Part shown: positions 29,225-40,700 of the stretch, in pieces
Layout: each line of letters opens with the position of its first letter
How positions within the stretch are numbered: position 1 is the stretch's first letter
From: Gerris lacustris
Lineage: Eukaryota > Arthropoda > Insecta > Hemiptera > Gerridae
Direction: 5' to 3'
DNA length: 64,000 nt
NCBI GenBank assembly: GCA_951217055.1
Contig: CATNVA010000018.1
Span: 1,054,001 to 1,118,000, forward strand
Notes under the pieces: model-generated
Seen by the model: the letters and a program-made list of their open reading frames with translations, nothing else
Told to the model about the DNA's origin: nothing
Databases searched by the model: none
Translations under genes and position numbers: made by a program

Positions 29225-31408
29225 ATGAACAAAGTAATCTTAAAGCGTACTATTGCAAGAGGTGTGGTGACTAAGTTGGTCAATTCTATTAAACGACTTC
29301 TCGAAACAGATCAACTGGATGTTGAGACAATTCAAAATAATTTTGAGTTGTTGACTGTAAAATTTGAGAGTCTGAAAATTTTAGATGAATCTATATACAA
29401 TGGTATGATTGATGAACAAGAAGTTGAAGAAGGAAGGTTGCTTGAAGAAATTCAAAGATGTGATGAATATTCAATAACCTATATTGAAATAAAAAATAAA
29501 GTTCGCAAATTGAGCATTGCAGCTGCTGAATCAGCAGAAAGTGTGGGAGGTATTCAAAACAATACAAGTGAATTAAATCTGTCAAATAAAACTGAAATTA
29601 CAGAAAAAAATAAACACAGAAAATTTAAATTACCAAAAATTGAATTTGAAAAATTTAATGGTGAAGTGAAAAATTGGCTTCAATTTTGGGGGCAGTTTGA
29701 GAAGATCGATGCTGATGAAGAAATTTCAAATGACGATAAATTTCAGTACCTGTTACAAGCAACGGAACCAGGATCGCGTGCTAGAACCGTGATTGACAGT
29801 TTTCCCATTTCTGGAAAAAATTATAAAAATGCGTTAGAAACTTTAAAAGCAAGATTTGGAAGAGAAGAGTTGTTAATAGAAGTTTATACTCGCGAGTTAT
29901 TAAACTTAGTTATTTTAACTTCAACTGTAAAAACTTCTATTCCCTTGGCGACTCATTATGACAAACTCGAATCTCATTTAAGAGCTTTGGATGCTATGGG
30001 TGTAACATCAGATAAGTGTGCACATATGCTGTTACCCATGGTAGAGTCGTGTCTTCCAGAAGATATACTCAGGCTGTGGCAAAGAAAGAATGCTGCGAAT
30101 ACAGATAATAATACCAGTAATAGGCTTCAAGATCTAATGAAGTTTGTGAGGTCTGAAGTAGAAGCTGAAGAAAAAATAGCATTAGCTAGACAAGGTTTTG
30201 GTCTGGCAGCTAGTAGTCGTGCTTCAGTAAGTTTTGATTATCGTCCTTCAACATCTGCAAGCTTAGTATCTACAAAACCATGGAAGAAATCAGGAATAGA
30301 AGAATGTGTCTTCTGTGGAAAAGGAAAAACTCACAGAAGTGTAGACTGTTTCGCTGCAAGGAAAATGACGCTAGAGGAGAAAAAAAGAATTTTACAAGAA
30401 AAGAAGCGATGTTTCCTGTGCTTTTCTGGATCCCACAGTTTTGCCAAACACTGTAAAGCAGCTGTGCAGTGTTTCCTCTGTGGTAAAAGACATCAGTTGC
30501 TCATGTGTCCTGACGCTCCAAACAACAGGGATCAGTGCAACAACACTTCACTCTCATCTTCTCCGGGGGGAAGTGTAAGTAACTCAATGACTAATATTAG
30601 TAGACCCGAAGTGTTTTTACAAACACTTTTAGTTAAAGTATCTGGGTTAGGGGATAAGTCATTAGTTGTAAGAGCTTTGATTGACACTGGTTCGCAAAGA
30701 TCATATGTATTAGATAGTATTGCAGAGATAATAGGTTGTGAACTAGTAGGTAGGGATGAAATAAATCATTGTTTGTTTGGGGGAACTTCGACAGGTGTAC
30801 GTAATCATAAATGTTATAATTTATTTTTATCTAACTTAAAAAATAATTTTACTTGTAATTTTGAAGTAATGAACCAATTAGCAATATGTGATGATGTTTT
30901 CCCGGTTAGACCAGGACCGTGGATCACAGAATTAGAAAAATGTGGTATTACTATAGATGATGTAGATAATAAAGCAGGACCGTTAGGTTTATTATTAGGC
31001 TCAGATGTAGTAGGCAGACTGTTGTCTGGTAATATAAAAGATTTGAGGAACGGGTTAGTTGCAGTAGAAACCAAACTTGGGTGGACCTTAATGGGTAAGG
31101 TTCCTAAAGTACTCCAACGAGACTCAATTTCTTCAAATTTATTAAGTATGCTATCTTGTGATGATCAAATTTCTAAGCTGTGGAAATTAGATGTTTTAGG
31201 AATTACAGATCCAGCAGAAAGACTAACAAAAGCTCAGCAGGAGGAAATGACAGCGGAATACTTTTCACAGACTGTGACTTTCCAAAATGGAAGATATGAG
31301 ATAGCTCTTCCATGGAAGATAGAGGGATTACCGTTGCCAACCTATAAAGAAGAAGCAGAGAAAAGGTTGAATTGGAATTCTAATAAGCTTTTAAAGGTAC
31401 TTGTTTAG
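29225..31408 (+). CDS. BEL3 Gag and protease (native frame to 31395)
   Basis: 727 codons from ATG at 29225, 43 bp after the primer-binding site. Gag: N-terminal coiled-coil-prone part, then a DUF1759-type region (LPKIEFEKFNGEVKNWLQFW, KFQYLLQAT). Zinc knuckles: CVFCGKGKTHRSVDC, CFLCFSGSHSFAKHC, CFLCGKRHQLLMC. Aspartic protease: VRALIDTGSQRSYV and LGLLLGSDVVGRLL. It continues to the connecting region before RT (NGRYEIALPWK). The last four codons and stop (31397-31408) are read from the Merlin end. Excluding the Merlin element together with one copy of the 8-bp duplication leaves the frame in register with the RT at 33216, so the host frame was open at insertion. Confidence 0.92.
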   Translation: MNKVILKRTIARGVVTKLVNSIKRLLETDQLDVETIQNNFELLTVKFESLKILDESIYNGMIDEQEVEEGRLLEEIQRCDEYSITYIEIKNKVRKLSIAAAESAESVGGIQNNTSELNLSNKTEITEKNKHRKFKLPKIEFEKFNGEVKNWLQFWGQFEKIDADEEISNDDKFQYLLQATEPGSRARTVIDSFPISGKNYKNALETLKARFGREELLIEVYTRELLNLVILTSTVKTSIPLATHYDKLESHLRALDAMGVTSDKCAHMLLPMVESCLPEDILRLWQRKNAANTDNNTSNRLQDLMKFVRSEVEAEEKIALARQGFGLAASSRASVSFDYRPSTSASLVSTKPWKKSGIEECVFCGKGKTHRSVDCFAARKMTLEEKKRILQEKKRCFLCFSGSHSFAKHCKAAVQCFLCGKRHQLLMCPDAPNNRDQCNNTSLSSSPGGSVSNSMTNISRPEVFLQTLLVKVSGLGDKSLVVRALIDTGSQRSYVLDSIAEIIGCELVGRDEINHCLFGGTSTGVRNHKCYNLFLSNLKNNFTCNFEVMNQLAICDDVFPVRPGPWITELEKCGITIDDVDNKAGPLGLLLGSDVVGRLLSGNIKDLRNGLVAVETKLGWTLMGKVPKVLQRDSISSNLLSMLSCDDQISKLWKLDVLGITDPAERLTKAQQEEMTAEYFSQTVTFQNGRYEIALPWKIEGLPLPTYKEEAEKRLNWNSNKLLKVLV

Positions 31409-31575
31409 ATGGTTACTCCCATTGTTGGTTACTCCCCAAAAGTGAGTAACCAAGTCCTGGTTACTCACCAAAAGGGAGTAACCAAGAAATTATTATCACA
31501 ATAATGGAATAAAACAAAAAAACATTAATCAATAAACGACGAGATTCCCTCCCACAAAGCCTTTAATCTTTGTGC

Positions 31576-32041
31576 CTAAGGGAAATCCCGCCGCCATAGA
31601 AACTCTGAAATATATGATGTAAACAACGATCTTGCGGTCCCATAATGCCGCTTATGGCGAGCCTTGAATTTCTGCCAGGTACTCTCAATAGTATTAGTAT
31701 GATAACCAGACTCTGGGTCGACAAAATTTTGAGAGTGGTTAACCACATAATGAGAGTAACCCTCTGAAACCAACAGACGACATGAGTTATCGATTACCAA
31801 TTTGAACTCTTCTAAATGTCAGAATTTGATCACTTCATTGTTTACATTTTTTATGCAAAGGAATATTTTTAGACTCAAACATGATTAGTAGGATATCAAA
31901 ATTGTGTGTAGCAAAAAATTAAATTCGCAAATACCTGGCAAAGATTCAATCCCGCCATAAGCAGCCCATCCATCAGACAGGACTATCGATCCTGGTAATA
32001 CATGTTCTTTTAATATGTGTAGAAGAGTGTGAGCATCACGC
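31576..32041 (-). pseudogene. Merlin transposase C-terminal exons (IS1595-type DDE)
   Basis: Two exons on the minus strand. Exon a (32041-31935) follows a possible acceptor and reads RDAHTLLHILKEHVLPGSIV, then LSDGWAAYGGIESLP with the second catalytic Asp in SDGW. A 123-bp intron (31934-31812) opens CAG/GTATTT and closes CATTTAG. Exon b (31811-31576) reads EEFKLVIDNS, then YSHYVVNHSQNFVDP, HTNTIESTWQKFK with the catalytic Glu in TIES, and ends at TAG after WRRDFP. The codon split across the intron restores the frame. The exon with the first Asp was not found; 32042-32440 shows no coding match. The exons are uninterrupted, so decay is recent or the peptide was under selection. Confidence 0.75.
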
Positions 32042-32439
32042 CTATCCACAATCAAATCACACAATTAAACGCAGACAACCTCAAAATTTAAAAAGTCAAA
32101 GTTTTAAAAAATAAAATTTGACATGACATGACATAAAAAAAAAAAAAAAAATCTATATAAAATAAAGATGCATAAAATATTAGAAATATGACCAAGGGAA
32201 TAACAATAACATACAATCTTATAACCTACCATATATCAATCTAACATAGTCCTTATGTGTTTATAAATACTATAATAATATTTTTTTATGTTTGTGTATG
32301 AACGAGATGCAATAGGATCAAATACGGAAATAAAACAAAATCACATAACAAACATAAAACATCAATACCAAATCTAAATCTTATTAATAAAACACGTTAG
32401 ACTAATTCAATTTGTTATTCCATTTGGAATTTTTCAAAG

Positions 32440-32945
32440 GGAGTAAATATCTGAATTAGTCTAAGGGGTATTCTTATTTAGATGGTTACTCCCTTTTAGA
32501 ATATAAATAAAAGGGAGTAACCATCTGAATTAGTCTAAGGGGTGTCCTAATTCAGATGATTACTCCGCTTTAATAAAATTTTAAAGGCGAGTAACCATCT
32601 GAATTAGTCTAAGGGGTGTCCTAATTTAGGTGGTTACTCCCCTTGGTATTAATGTAGGGGAGTAACCATCTGAATTAGTCTAATGGGCAATCTTATTCAG
32701 ATAGTTACTCCCCTTTAACGTATTATTGAAAGAGAGTAACCATCTGAATTAATCTAAAGGGTCTTCTTATTTAGATGGTTACTCCCTTGTTATTAGTGTA
32801 GGGGAGTAACTATCTGAATTAGTCTAAGGGGTATTCTTATTCAGATGGTTACTCCCCTTTAATAATATTATTAAAGGGGAGTAACCATCTGAATTAGTCT
32901 AAGGGGTGTTCTAATTTAGATGGTTACTCCCTTCATAAATTCTTT
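32440..32945. repeat. Tandem hairpin minisatellite inside the Merlin element
   Basis: Seven units of about 70-78 bp. Each contains GGTTACTCCC, a short AT-rich centre and GGGAGTAACC, then CATCTGAATTAGTCTAAGGG. Every unit is thus an inverted repeat able to form a hairpin. The GATGGTTACTCCC core is the same as in the TIRs, so the array derives from the element end. Confidence 0.85.
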
Positions 32946-33206
32946 GCGAATATTCTCTTTCCCCCTATTCTAACCCCAACAAAAGCCCCAATGCTTTTCT
33001 ACATCCCCGGGTAAGAATGTATTAAATATTAAAATTGATAATAACTAAAAATAGAAATAGCCAAATCAATAAATTAGGGGAGTAACCAAAAAAGGGAGTA
33101 ACCAACTAAAATCAACAAAGGGGAGTAACCTACTAAACAAGGTCACATAAATAAAAAAACGACTTGGTTACTCCCTTAAAAGGGAGTAACCATCTAAACA
33201 AGTGCC

Positions 33207-34384
33207 CTTTTAAATTTAGGTATATTAGATAGTTATGGGGAAGTGTTTTCGAAATGGCTAAAAGAAGGAATAATCGAAAAAGTTGACACTGACCTACAAT
33301 CAGGTTCTGTGGAACATTATTTACCTCACAGAGCAGTCATAAAAGAGGATAGTACGACTAGGATTCGTCCCGTTTTTAATGCTTCGTTTGCTTTACGAGG
33401 ACAGCCGTCTTTAAACTTATGTTTACATAATGGCCCAAATTTGTTAGAATTAATTCCAGATTGTCTTTTACGTTTCAGAGAATTAAAAATAGGGGTCATT
33501 TCTGATATTAAACAAGCATTTCTACAAATAGGAATACGAGAGTGTGACAGGGATGCGCTGAGATTTTTTTGGTGGCGTGATTATGACCTGAAAACACTGC
33601 AAGTGTATCGTCATGCTCGTGTCGTTTTTGGTGTTATTTGTAGCCCGTACCTTCTAGGAGCTGTTATCAATTACCATTTAGATAAGTTAAAGGTTCAAAA
33701 GAATAGTTATGAAATTTCAATTTTAGAAAAACTAAGACAGTTATTACGTTGATAACTCAGTTAGTAGTGTAGAAACAGTGACAGATTTAAATAAATTCAT
33801 TTCTCAATCGAAAGCAGCAATGCTTGAAGGAGGTTTTGAATTACGAGGTTGGGAGACAAGTTATAATCTTGGAGATTCGGATGCTGTTTCTTCAATCTCT
33901 AAAGTATTAGGTTTAAAATGGAATAAATTAGAAGACACACTTAGTGTTAATTCAAGTATCTTTCGTAATTTAAAATTCAATGTAATATCTAAAAGGTTAA
34001 TGCTTTCTGTAGCGCATAAAGCTTTCGATCCTATTGGTTTTACCGCACCAGTTATGTTAATCCCAAAACTATTATTACAAGAGACGTGTCAGAAAAAATT
34101 AAGCTGGGATGCTGAGGTAGATGAAAATACCAGATTAGAATTTTTGAAGTGGGTCGCAGAGTTACCTCTCTTAGATAACATTCAGGTTAATAGATGGATG
34201 GGTTTGACTCCAAGTGGTGGAGGGCAAATACATATATTTTGTGACGCAAGCAAAGGTGCTTATGCTACAGTCGCTTATTTAAGGACAAAGGGTGACAGAG
34301 GTAGCAATATCAATTTGATTGCCTGTAGGGCGAGAGTAGCTCCGATTAAAAATTTAACAATTCCCCGCTTAGAGTTGCTAGCGA
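33207..34384 (+). pseudogene. BEL3 reverse transcriptase and partial RNase H
   Basis: Resumes BEL3 Pol after Merlin. RT blocks: RIRPVFNAS, VISDIKQAFLQIG and VVFGVICSPYLL. A frameshift near 33735 produces a TGA at 33750-33752. In the next frame YVDN stands where the YVDD-type catalytic box belongs, so one catalytic Asp is replaced by Asn. Then [24 protein letters not shown], the RNase H start [16 protein letters not shown] and TIPRLELLA, where it runs straight into (TA)n. Integrase is absent. Confidence 0.9.
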
Positions 34385-34395
34385 TATATATATAT

Positions 34396-34468
<73 letters not shown>

Positions 34469-34671
34469 GAAAACAAACAAAACTCAGGTTTCGGTCACAA
34501 AAATCGTCTTATGTTACAATCCCGACGTTTCGGTTTTTACTTAAAACCTTCTTCAGGGGCCTAAAACATCTAAACAACGATTCAAACTCGGATCTAAACA
34601 ACGACTCGGTTTTTTGTGACCGAAACCTGAGTTTTGTTTGTTTTCTGTTTATATTTACAGTCGAGAATTTA

Positions 34672-34742
<71 letters not shown>
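34385..34742. repeat. (TA)n, Penelope-type foldback, (TA)n
   Basis: (TA)n at 34385-34463. Then 34464-34675, whose ends are inverted copies of CAAACAAAACTCAGGTTTCG with GTCACAAAAA; then (TA)n at 34676-34742. The middle holds the hammerhead-like motif. Long frames made of Ile-Tyr here are artefacts. Confidence 0.85.
34521..34559 (-). ncRNA. Hammerhead-like motif (Penelope-type)
   Basis: On the minus strand: CCCCTGAAGA, stem II GGTTTT / AAAACC around AAGTA, then GAAACGTCGGG. This fits CUGANGA, stem II, GAAA, a very short stem III and GUC. Complete in the conserved positions I can see; catalytic activity is untested. Confidence 0.5.
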
Positions 34743-34746
<4 letters not shown>

Positions 34747-34959
34747 TGAAAATCGTTTAAGACGAAACCGGTCGGACCAACATATTTTTTCGTGTTAAAG
34801 GTTCCATAAAAAAAACAAAAAAAAAACAAAAAAACTCACCAATATCTTTGATGTAAAATTGTTTAATAAGATGCATACAATTTACATTCATCCATTGTAT
34901 ATTTTTTTTAAAAATATATAACACAATAAACCAAATAAACTTAATAAACTAAATAAACT

Positions 34960-36093
34960 TCAATTTGTTGAAAAATAATCTGATATTTTTTTTTGCATTG
35001 TCTTTTTTAGCATAAAATTGTCTACAAATTGTTCTATATCATCCATCGAATTATTTATTTCACCGTTCGAATGCGCATCTAAATATCTGCGCATTCTTTT
35101 TAAAATGTTCCGCATTTCGATTGTAGTAGGAACAGGAATGTTGTTGTTATTGTCATCAAATTCGTCGTCGGAATCTACATCGATGGGATCTTTTGAGCTC
35201 TGAACCATCTCCAAAATGTCTTTGTCTGCCATAATCGGCGCTGTACACATATTATCATCGACTGCAACGAATTCATCCAATGATACAGTAGGACAGTCTA
35301 ACAATGTAGAAACTTTCCTAAACATTTCATTAAATGTAGGCTCAGTTTCAATATCCGCCGATTCTTGAGACTCCAAAGAATCTGCTACTTTTGAGAATCC
35401 TGCATGACGAAAACAATTTTCAATCGTCTTTGGTGTCACCAAATTCCATGCAGAGCGCAACATATGTAGTGCATCTAATAAATTGATAGAGAAATCTTCT
35501 TTTGCTTCGATTGCGAGTAAATATTTTCGAAGCAATTGCTTTCGATAGTAAAATTTTAAGTTTTGAATGATGCCTTGATCACACGGTTGTAAAACACTTG
35601 TGGTATTCGGAGGCAAAAATATAAGCTTTATAGCTTTTAATTTAACATCGGGGTGCGCTGGACAATTATCTATAATAATTGCGACTTTACGCTTTTCTCG
35701 TAAAAATCGCTTATCTAATTTTAAAATCCAATCGGTAAACGTAGTAGCCACCATCCACTCTTTTTTGTTGGCCGTATATTCAACCGGTAATGATTTTACA
35801 TTTTTAAAACACCGCGGTTTTAAACTTTTCCCAATGACAAATAAGGGTAGTTTTTCAGATCCATCAGAATTGCAACCTACCATTACCGTGATTCGTTCTT
35901 TAGAGATTTTCCCACCAGAACACGATTGACCTTTAAACGATAAAGTTTTATTGGGTAAGCAGCGGTAAAATAAGCCAGTTTCGTCGGCGTTGAAAACATT
36001 TTTCGCGTCATATTCTTCAAGTATTGAAGGCAACGTAGACTGCAACCAATTTGTTGTCATAGTCGGTAACTTTGTTTGCTTCACCACAAACAT
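34960..36093 (-). CDS. Pogo/Tigger transposase, DDE domain
   Basis: C-terminal part of the transposase in a frame shifted relative to the N-terminal part. The frame joins at about 36065. Catalytic acids: Asp in NADETGLFY, Asp in IIDNCPAHP and Asp in LQPCDQGIIQNLK, the DDD pattern of the pogo/CENP-B family. Conserved TTSVLQP and AWNLVTPKTIENCFRHAGF follow. An acidic low-complexity tail (DSDDEFDDNNNN) ends the protein. One frameshift is the only lesion seen between this and the N-terminal part. Confidence 0.93.
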   Translation of the reverse strand: MFVVKQTKLPTMTTNWLQSTLPSILEEYDAKNVFNADETGLFYRCLPNKTLSFKGQSCSGGKISKERITVMVGCNSDGSEKLPLFVIGKSLKPRCFKNVKSLPVEYTANKKEWMVATTFTDWILKLDKRFLREKRKVAIIIDNCPAHPDVKLKAIKLIFLPPNTTSVLQPCDQGIIQNLKFYYRKQLLRKYLLAIEAKEDFSINLLDALHMLRSAWNLVTPKTIENCFRHAGFSKVADSLESQESADIETEPTFNEMFRKVSTLLDCPTVSLDEFVAVDDNMCTAPIMADKDILEMVQSSKDPIDVDSDDEFDDNNNNIPVPTTIEMRNILKRMRRYLDAHSNGEINNSMDDIEQFVDNFMLKKTMQKKISDYFSTN

Positions 36094-36502
36094 TTTTTAA
36101 TACTATGCCGTTCCTTTTCTTAAAACGTTCCAACCAGCCTGGATTTGCAGAAAATTCAATGTTCATTTGCTTGGCAAGTTCGTCGGCTCTTTCCAGCATT
36201 AATGGTCCTGATATGGGTGCATTTTGAGACCTAGCTTGTTTAAACCAGACAAGCAAGGCAGCCTCTAAATCTTCATGCTTAGCCGTTCTCATCCGTTTTC
36301 TCTGTGGGTCAAACATACTGCGCTCTAACATTGCCGTAATTTGATCCCTATTTTTAATTATCGTTGACAATGTAGAGTTAGCAATACCAAACTCTTTACA
36401 GATTTCGGTTTTCGACCTCCGTTTTTCATCAACTGCCTTAAGCAGCTCCATCTTCCTTTTAAGCGAAATAGCAGTTTTTTTTCGTCCCGATTTCTCTGCC
36501 AT
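36017..36502 (-). CDS. Pogo/Tigger transposase, DNA-binding N terminus
   Basis: From ATG at 36502 (MAEKSGRKKTAISLKRKMEL). The CENP-B-type N-terminal helix-turn-helix spans about residues 5-60 (KTEICKEFGIANSTLSTIIK). It is followed by a Tc5-type helix-turn-helix (LLVWFKQARSQNAPISGPLM to FSANPGWLERFKKRNGI). Codons upstream of this ATG are open but have no domain. The frame leaves the protein near 36065, where the DDE frame takes over. Confidence 0.9.
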   Translation of the reverse strand: MAEKSGRKKTAISLKRKMELLKAVDEKRRSKTEICKEFGIANSTLSTIIKNRDQITAMLERSMFDPQRKRMRTAKHEDLEAALLVWFKQARSQNAPISGPLMLERADELAKQMNIEFSANPGWLERFKKRNGIVLKNVCGEANKVTDYDNKLVAVYVAFNT

Positions 36503-36639
36503 TATACACGTACAAGAAAAAAAAATACGAAATTCACTGATTTTGACACAAGATTCACTATACACAATTTACTGACTTCGATACACCTCACACCGAATTT
36601 GAAAATGTACTGATAAAATATCAGAGTTGGTAGAGTAGG

Positions 36640-37614
<975 letters not shown>

Positions 37615-37744
37615 AATGAATAAATCCTCGACCGTAAAAATAAACATGGGTTTTCCTTTTGACCTTGTGATAAGAAACATCGGCTCTGTTTTTTTTTCAA
37701 GTTTTTAATAGTTTAAAGTTTTTTTTAAGTAAGCAAAAGCTGTT

Positions 37745-37750
<6 letters not shown>

Positions 37751-37778
<28 letters not shown>

Positions 37779-40700
37779 ACAAATTTTTTACGAGCCCTCT
37801 ACAGCCTAAGCCACGTGAGAGGCGCTCTTTAGAGTATACAATGTACATGTTTGACAGGCAAATAATATAATGAATTTAAACTAAATAACACAGAGATACA
37901 ATAGATAAAAAAAATACGTATAACGGAACAAGCAATAAACAATTTTAAGCTAACAAATTTTTAAATAATATTAACGAATAAATAACACTTACAATTAATA
38001 GGAACACGTTCTTAATAAATAATTACATTATATAAATAAACAAATAGAGGAACTTTTATAACTGGGCAACAAAACTGAGCTAATCGGCTGCAGACCATAG
38101 ACGCTCGGAAAACAAAGAAAGGACGTGATGAAGGTGGGAGATGGCTTCAATATTGGAAGAGGTGATGGGAAGGGTATTAACAGAGGACACACAACGGACT
38201 AATGGATTTTGGTCGGACAATTCACGGATATAAAGAAATCTACCAGCGCGAAGATCTGAAGGAAGAACCTTGACCTGTTCTAGGACTGCGTCACAGAGAG
38301 CTTGACCGCGTAGAGACTTAAGAAGGAATAGAACTTCGAAGGCAGATCGTCTTCGGTAGAGAGGTTCGAGGGATAAACGTTGGCACATGGAGAGATAGGA
38401 ATAATAGATTTGTCTGTAAAAATAACGAAAATAACATAAACGAATAAAACGACGTTGAACCCTTTCAATGAGAGAGGACTTAGTTTGATTAAGATTATTC
38501 CAGACGGGCACAGCATATTCTACACAAGGACGGACAATAGATTTATACAAGCAGACAAAACAATCAAGTGAGAGACCGCGACAGATATTGGAAACGAGGC
38601 CAAGGAGTTTGGAGGCTTTTGAGGATATATCGTTGGTATGGTCAGAAAAGGTGAGTTTCTTGTCAAGAATGACTCCAAGGTCACGAATCGATTCTACTTT
38701 GGACAGGGGCGCATCATTGAGAGTGTAGGAAGAGTTAATAGCAGATTTAGAACGGGTAAAGGAAATAAAACATGATTTCGTATTATGAATTTCCATATTA
38801 TTACTATTAGCCCAAGCAGATATATGATCAATGTCAGTTTGGAGAATGGAACAACACAATGGAGAGAAGATAGTCCTATGGACACGGAGATCGTCTGCAA
38901 AGAGACGGACACCGGATGAGATGTTACAACTGAGATCATTAATGAAGATATTAAATAAAAGAGGACCTAGGATAGAACCTTGATGTACGCCAGAGGATGG
39001 AATGTAGGAATGGGAATACTTAAGATGCATACGGACTTTACAGGTACGGTTAGAGAGATATGAACGGAACCAGGTGATTAGAGAAGGATGGAAGTTAAGG
39101 GATTTTAATTTGGATAAAAGTATGCCGTGGTCAACTCTATCAAAGGCTTTGACAAAATCAAAGTAGACAGCGTCGACTTGCTGACCTTGAGCGACCATAG
39201 GGCCGACATTTGAGAGAAAGGATACTAGATTAGTTGTGGTAGAACGGTTTGGGCGAAATCCATGTTGATGAGGAGAGAGCATTGGATTGACAAGAGGTGT
39301 TAGGTGGGAGTGGATTACCCGCTCAAATACTTTGGAAAACACATTACAAATTGAGATAGGACGGTAGTTGGAAATGTAAGAAAGAGGACCACTTTTGTGG
39401 ATTGGAACAATAATAGCAGAGTTCCAGAGGGAAGGGTATATACCACTGAGCAGGCTTTTGTTGAAGATGGAGGTAAGTACAGGGGAAATAATAGCGGAGA
39501 TTCCCTTCACTACGAATGAAGGAATTCGATCGGAGCCAGAACTTTTAGTCGCTTTGAGACTCTTAATAGCCTCTAGAACTTGATCATTTGAGACAGAAGG
39601 AGGAGAGATCGGGATGGTGTTGTTAGAAGGTGGAAAAGGTTTGTTATCTGGTACATAAGCAGAGGATTTTACAAAAACAGAGCGAAAATGTTCTGCGAAG
39701 AGATTGCTTTTAGACTCAGAGTCCGATATATTAGCACCATTCAAAATTAAATCAGGCACCATATGACAATCCGCCCCTCGAGCCTTATTAATGTGTTGCC
39801 AAAACATTTTGGGGTCGGACTTAAGGGAATTTTCTAACTTACGATCGTACGCTAATTTATCAATATTAAATTGTTTTTTGCATAGGCGACGGTAAATGGT
39901 AAAATAATTCAAGTAAATGGTATAGTTTGATTTTAAAGATTTTCTGGCATAATAATTTTTTTTTATGATCAATTTTTTTAATTTAACAGAGTACCAGTTA
40001 GGAAATTTGTGAGGTTTAAAGGTTTTTATAGGTATATACATATGAATAGCATTAGTGATAGTGTCGGTGAGGTTATGGACGCAGTAGTTAACATCATCGG
40101 AGTCGTAGCACGGAGACCAGTCTACCGATGCGATGTGGCGATAAAATCCCATATAGTCGCCGGAAGCGTAATTTATAAAAGATGTGCCTGGTTGAGTAAT
40201 ATGTTGACTATGGAGAGAAGGAACATTGATAGAAAGGCTTGGGTGATACAGGTCTTCAGCTACATAAAAGTCATTTAATCTGTGAACCTTAAGAGAGTTG
40301 AGATTTGAGAGAGTAAGGTCTAAGAGTTTTCCATAGTAATTCATGACAGTATTTAAATTATTAAGGTTCAATGTGTGACATAAATTAATAATAGCTTCAG
40401 CCCGATCAGATTTGTCACTAGTGAGACCATTAAGGCTCTTAAAGTTCACCCAGTCCATATTAGGGCAGTTAAAATCGCCTAGCATAATTAAACTACTGTC
40501 TCTAGGAAGAGAATTGACAGCATTTTCAAAAAAGGATTCAATGTATTCGTGGTTTAGATGGTCTGGAAAGTATATGGTAACAACGTGTAACGGCTTACAG
40601 TTTGGTAGTTTAAGTTCTACCCAAACACATTCAAGTTCCAACTCAAGGTCGGTCCGTCGGTGGTATTGTATGTTTCTAGAAATACCTAGACACACTCCTC

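Larger units (their letters stand above)
31396..33206 (-). mobile_element. Merlin-type DNA transposon inserted in BEL3
   Basis: A 1,811-bp element flanked by the 8-bp duplication CTTTTAAA (31388-31395 and 33207-33214). TIRs: GGTACTTGTTTAGATGGTTA on the left, and the inverse of GGCACTTGTTTAGATGGTTA on the right. An 8-9-bp duplication, GG-starting TIRs and a DDE_Tnp_IS1595 (ISXO2-like) transposase fragment on the minus strand together identify Merlin. The N-terminal half of the transposase was not found, so it is probably non-autonomous. Confidence 0.85.
29034..34384 (+). mobile_element. BEL3: BEL/Pao element truncated at both ends, split by Merlin
   Basis: Plus-strand BEL/Pao: 5' LTR remnant (29034-29165), primer site, gag-protease (29225-31395), Merlin insertion (31396-33206), RT and part of RNase H (33207-34384). 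Integrase, 3' LTR and the LTR start are missing; both ends of what remains are (TA)n tracts. Confidence 0.88.

Noticed and set aside
32440..32945. Regularly spaced repeats as a possible CRISPR-like array
   Set aside because: Units are palindromic and diverged, without unique spacers or cas genes, inside a eukaryotic transposon.
31388..33214. Reading the 8-bp duplication element at 31396-33206 as hAT
   Set aside because: hAT also gives 8-bp duplications, but the IS1595-type DDE fragment and GG termini fit Merlin better.
34385..34829. Long reading frames of alternating Ile and Tyr on both strands (also near 37430-37700, 48309-48650 and 52863-53267)
   Set aside because: They are translations of (TA)n microsatellites, which lack stops in any frame; flanking residues come from unrelated repeats.
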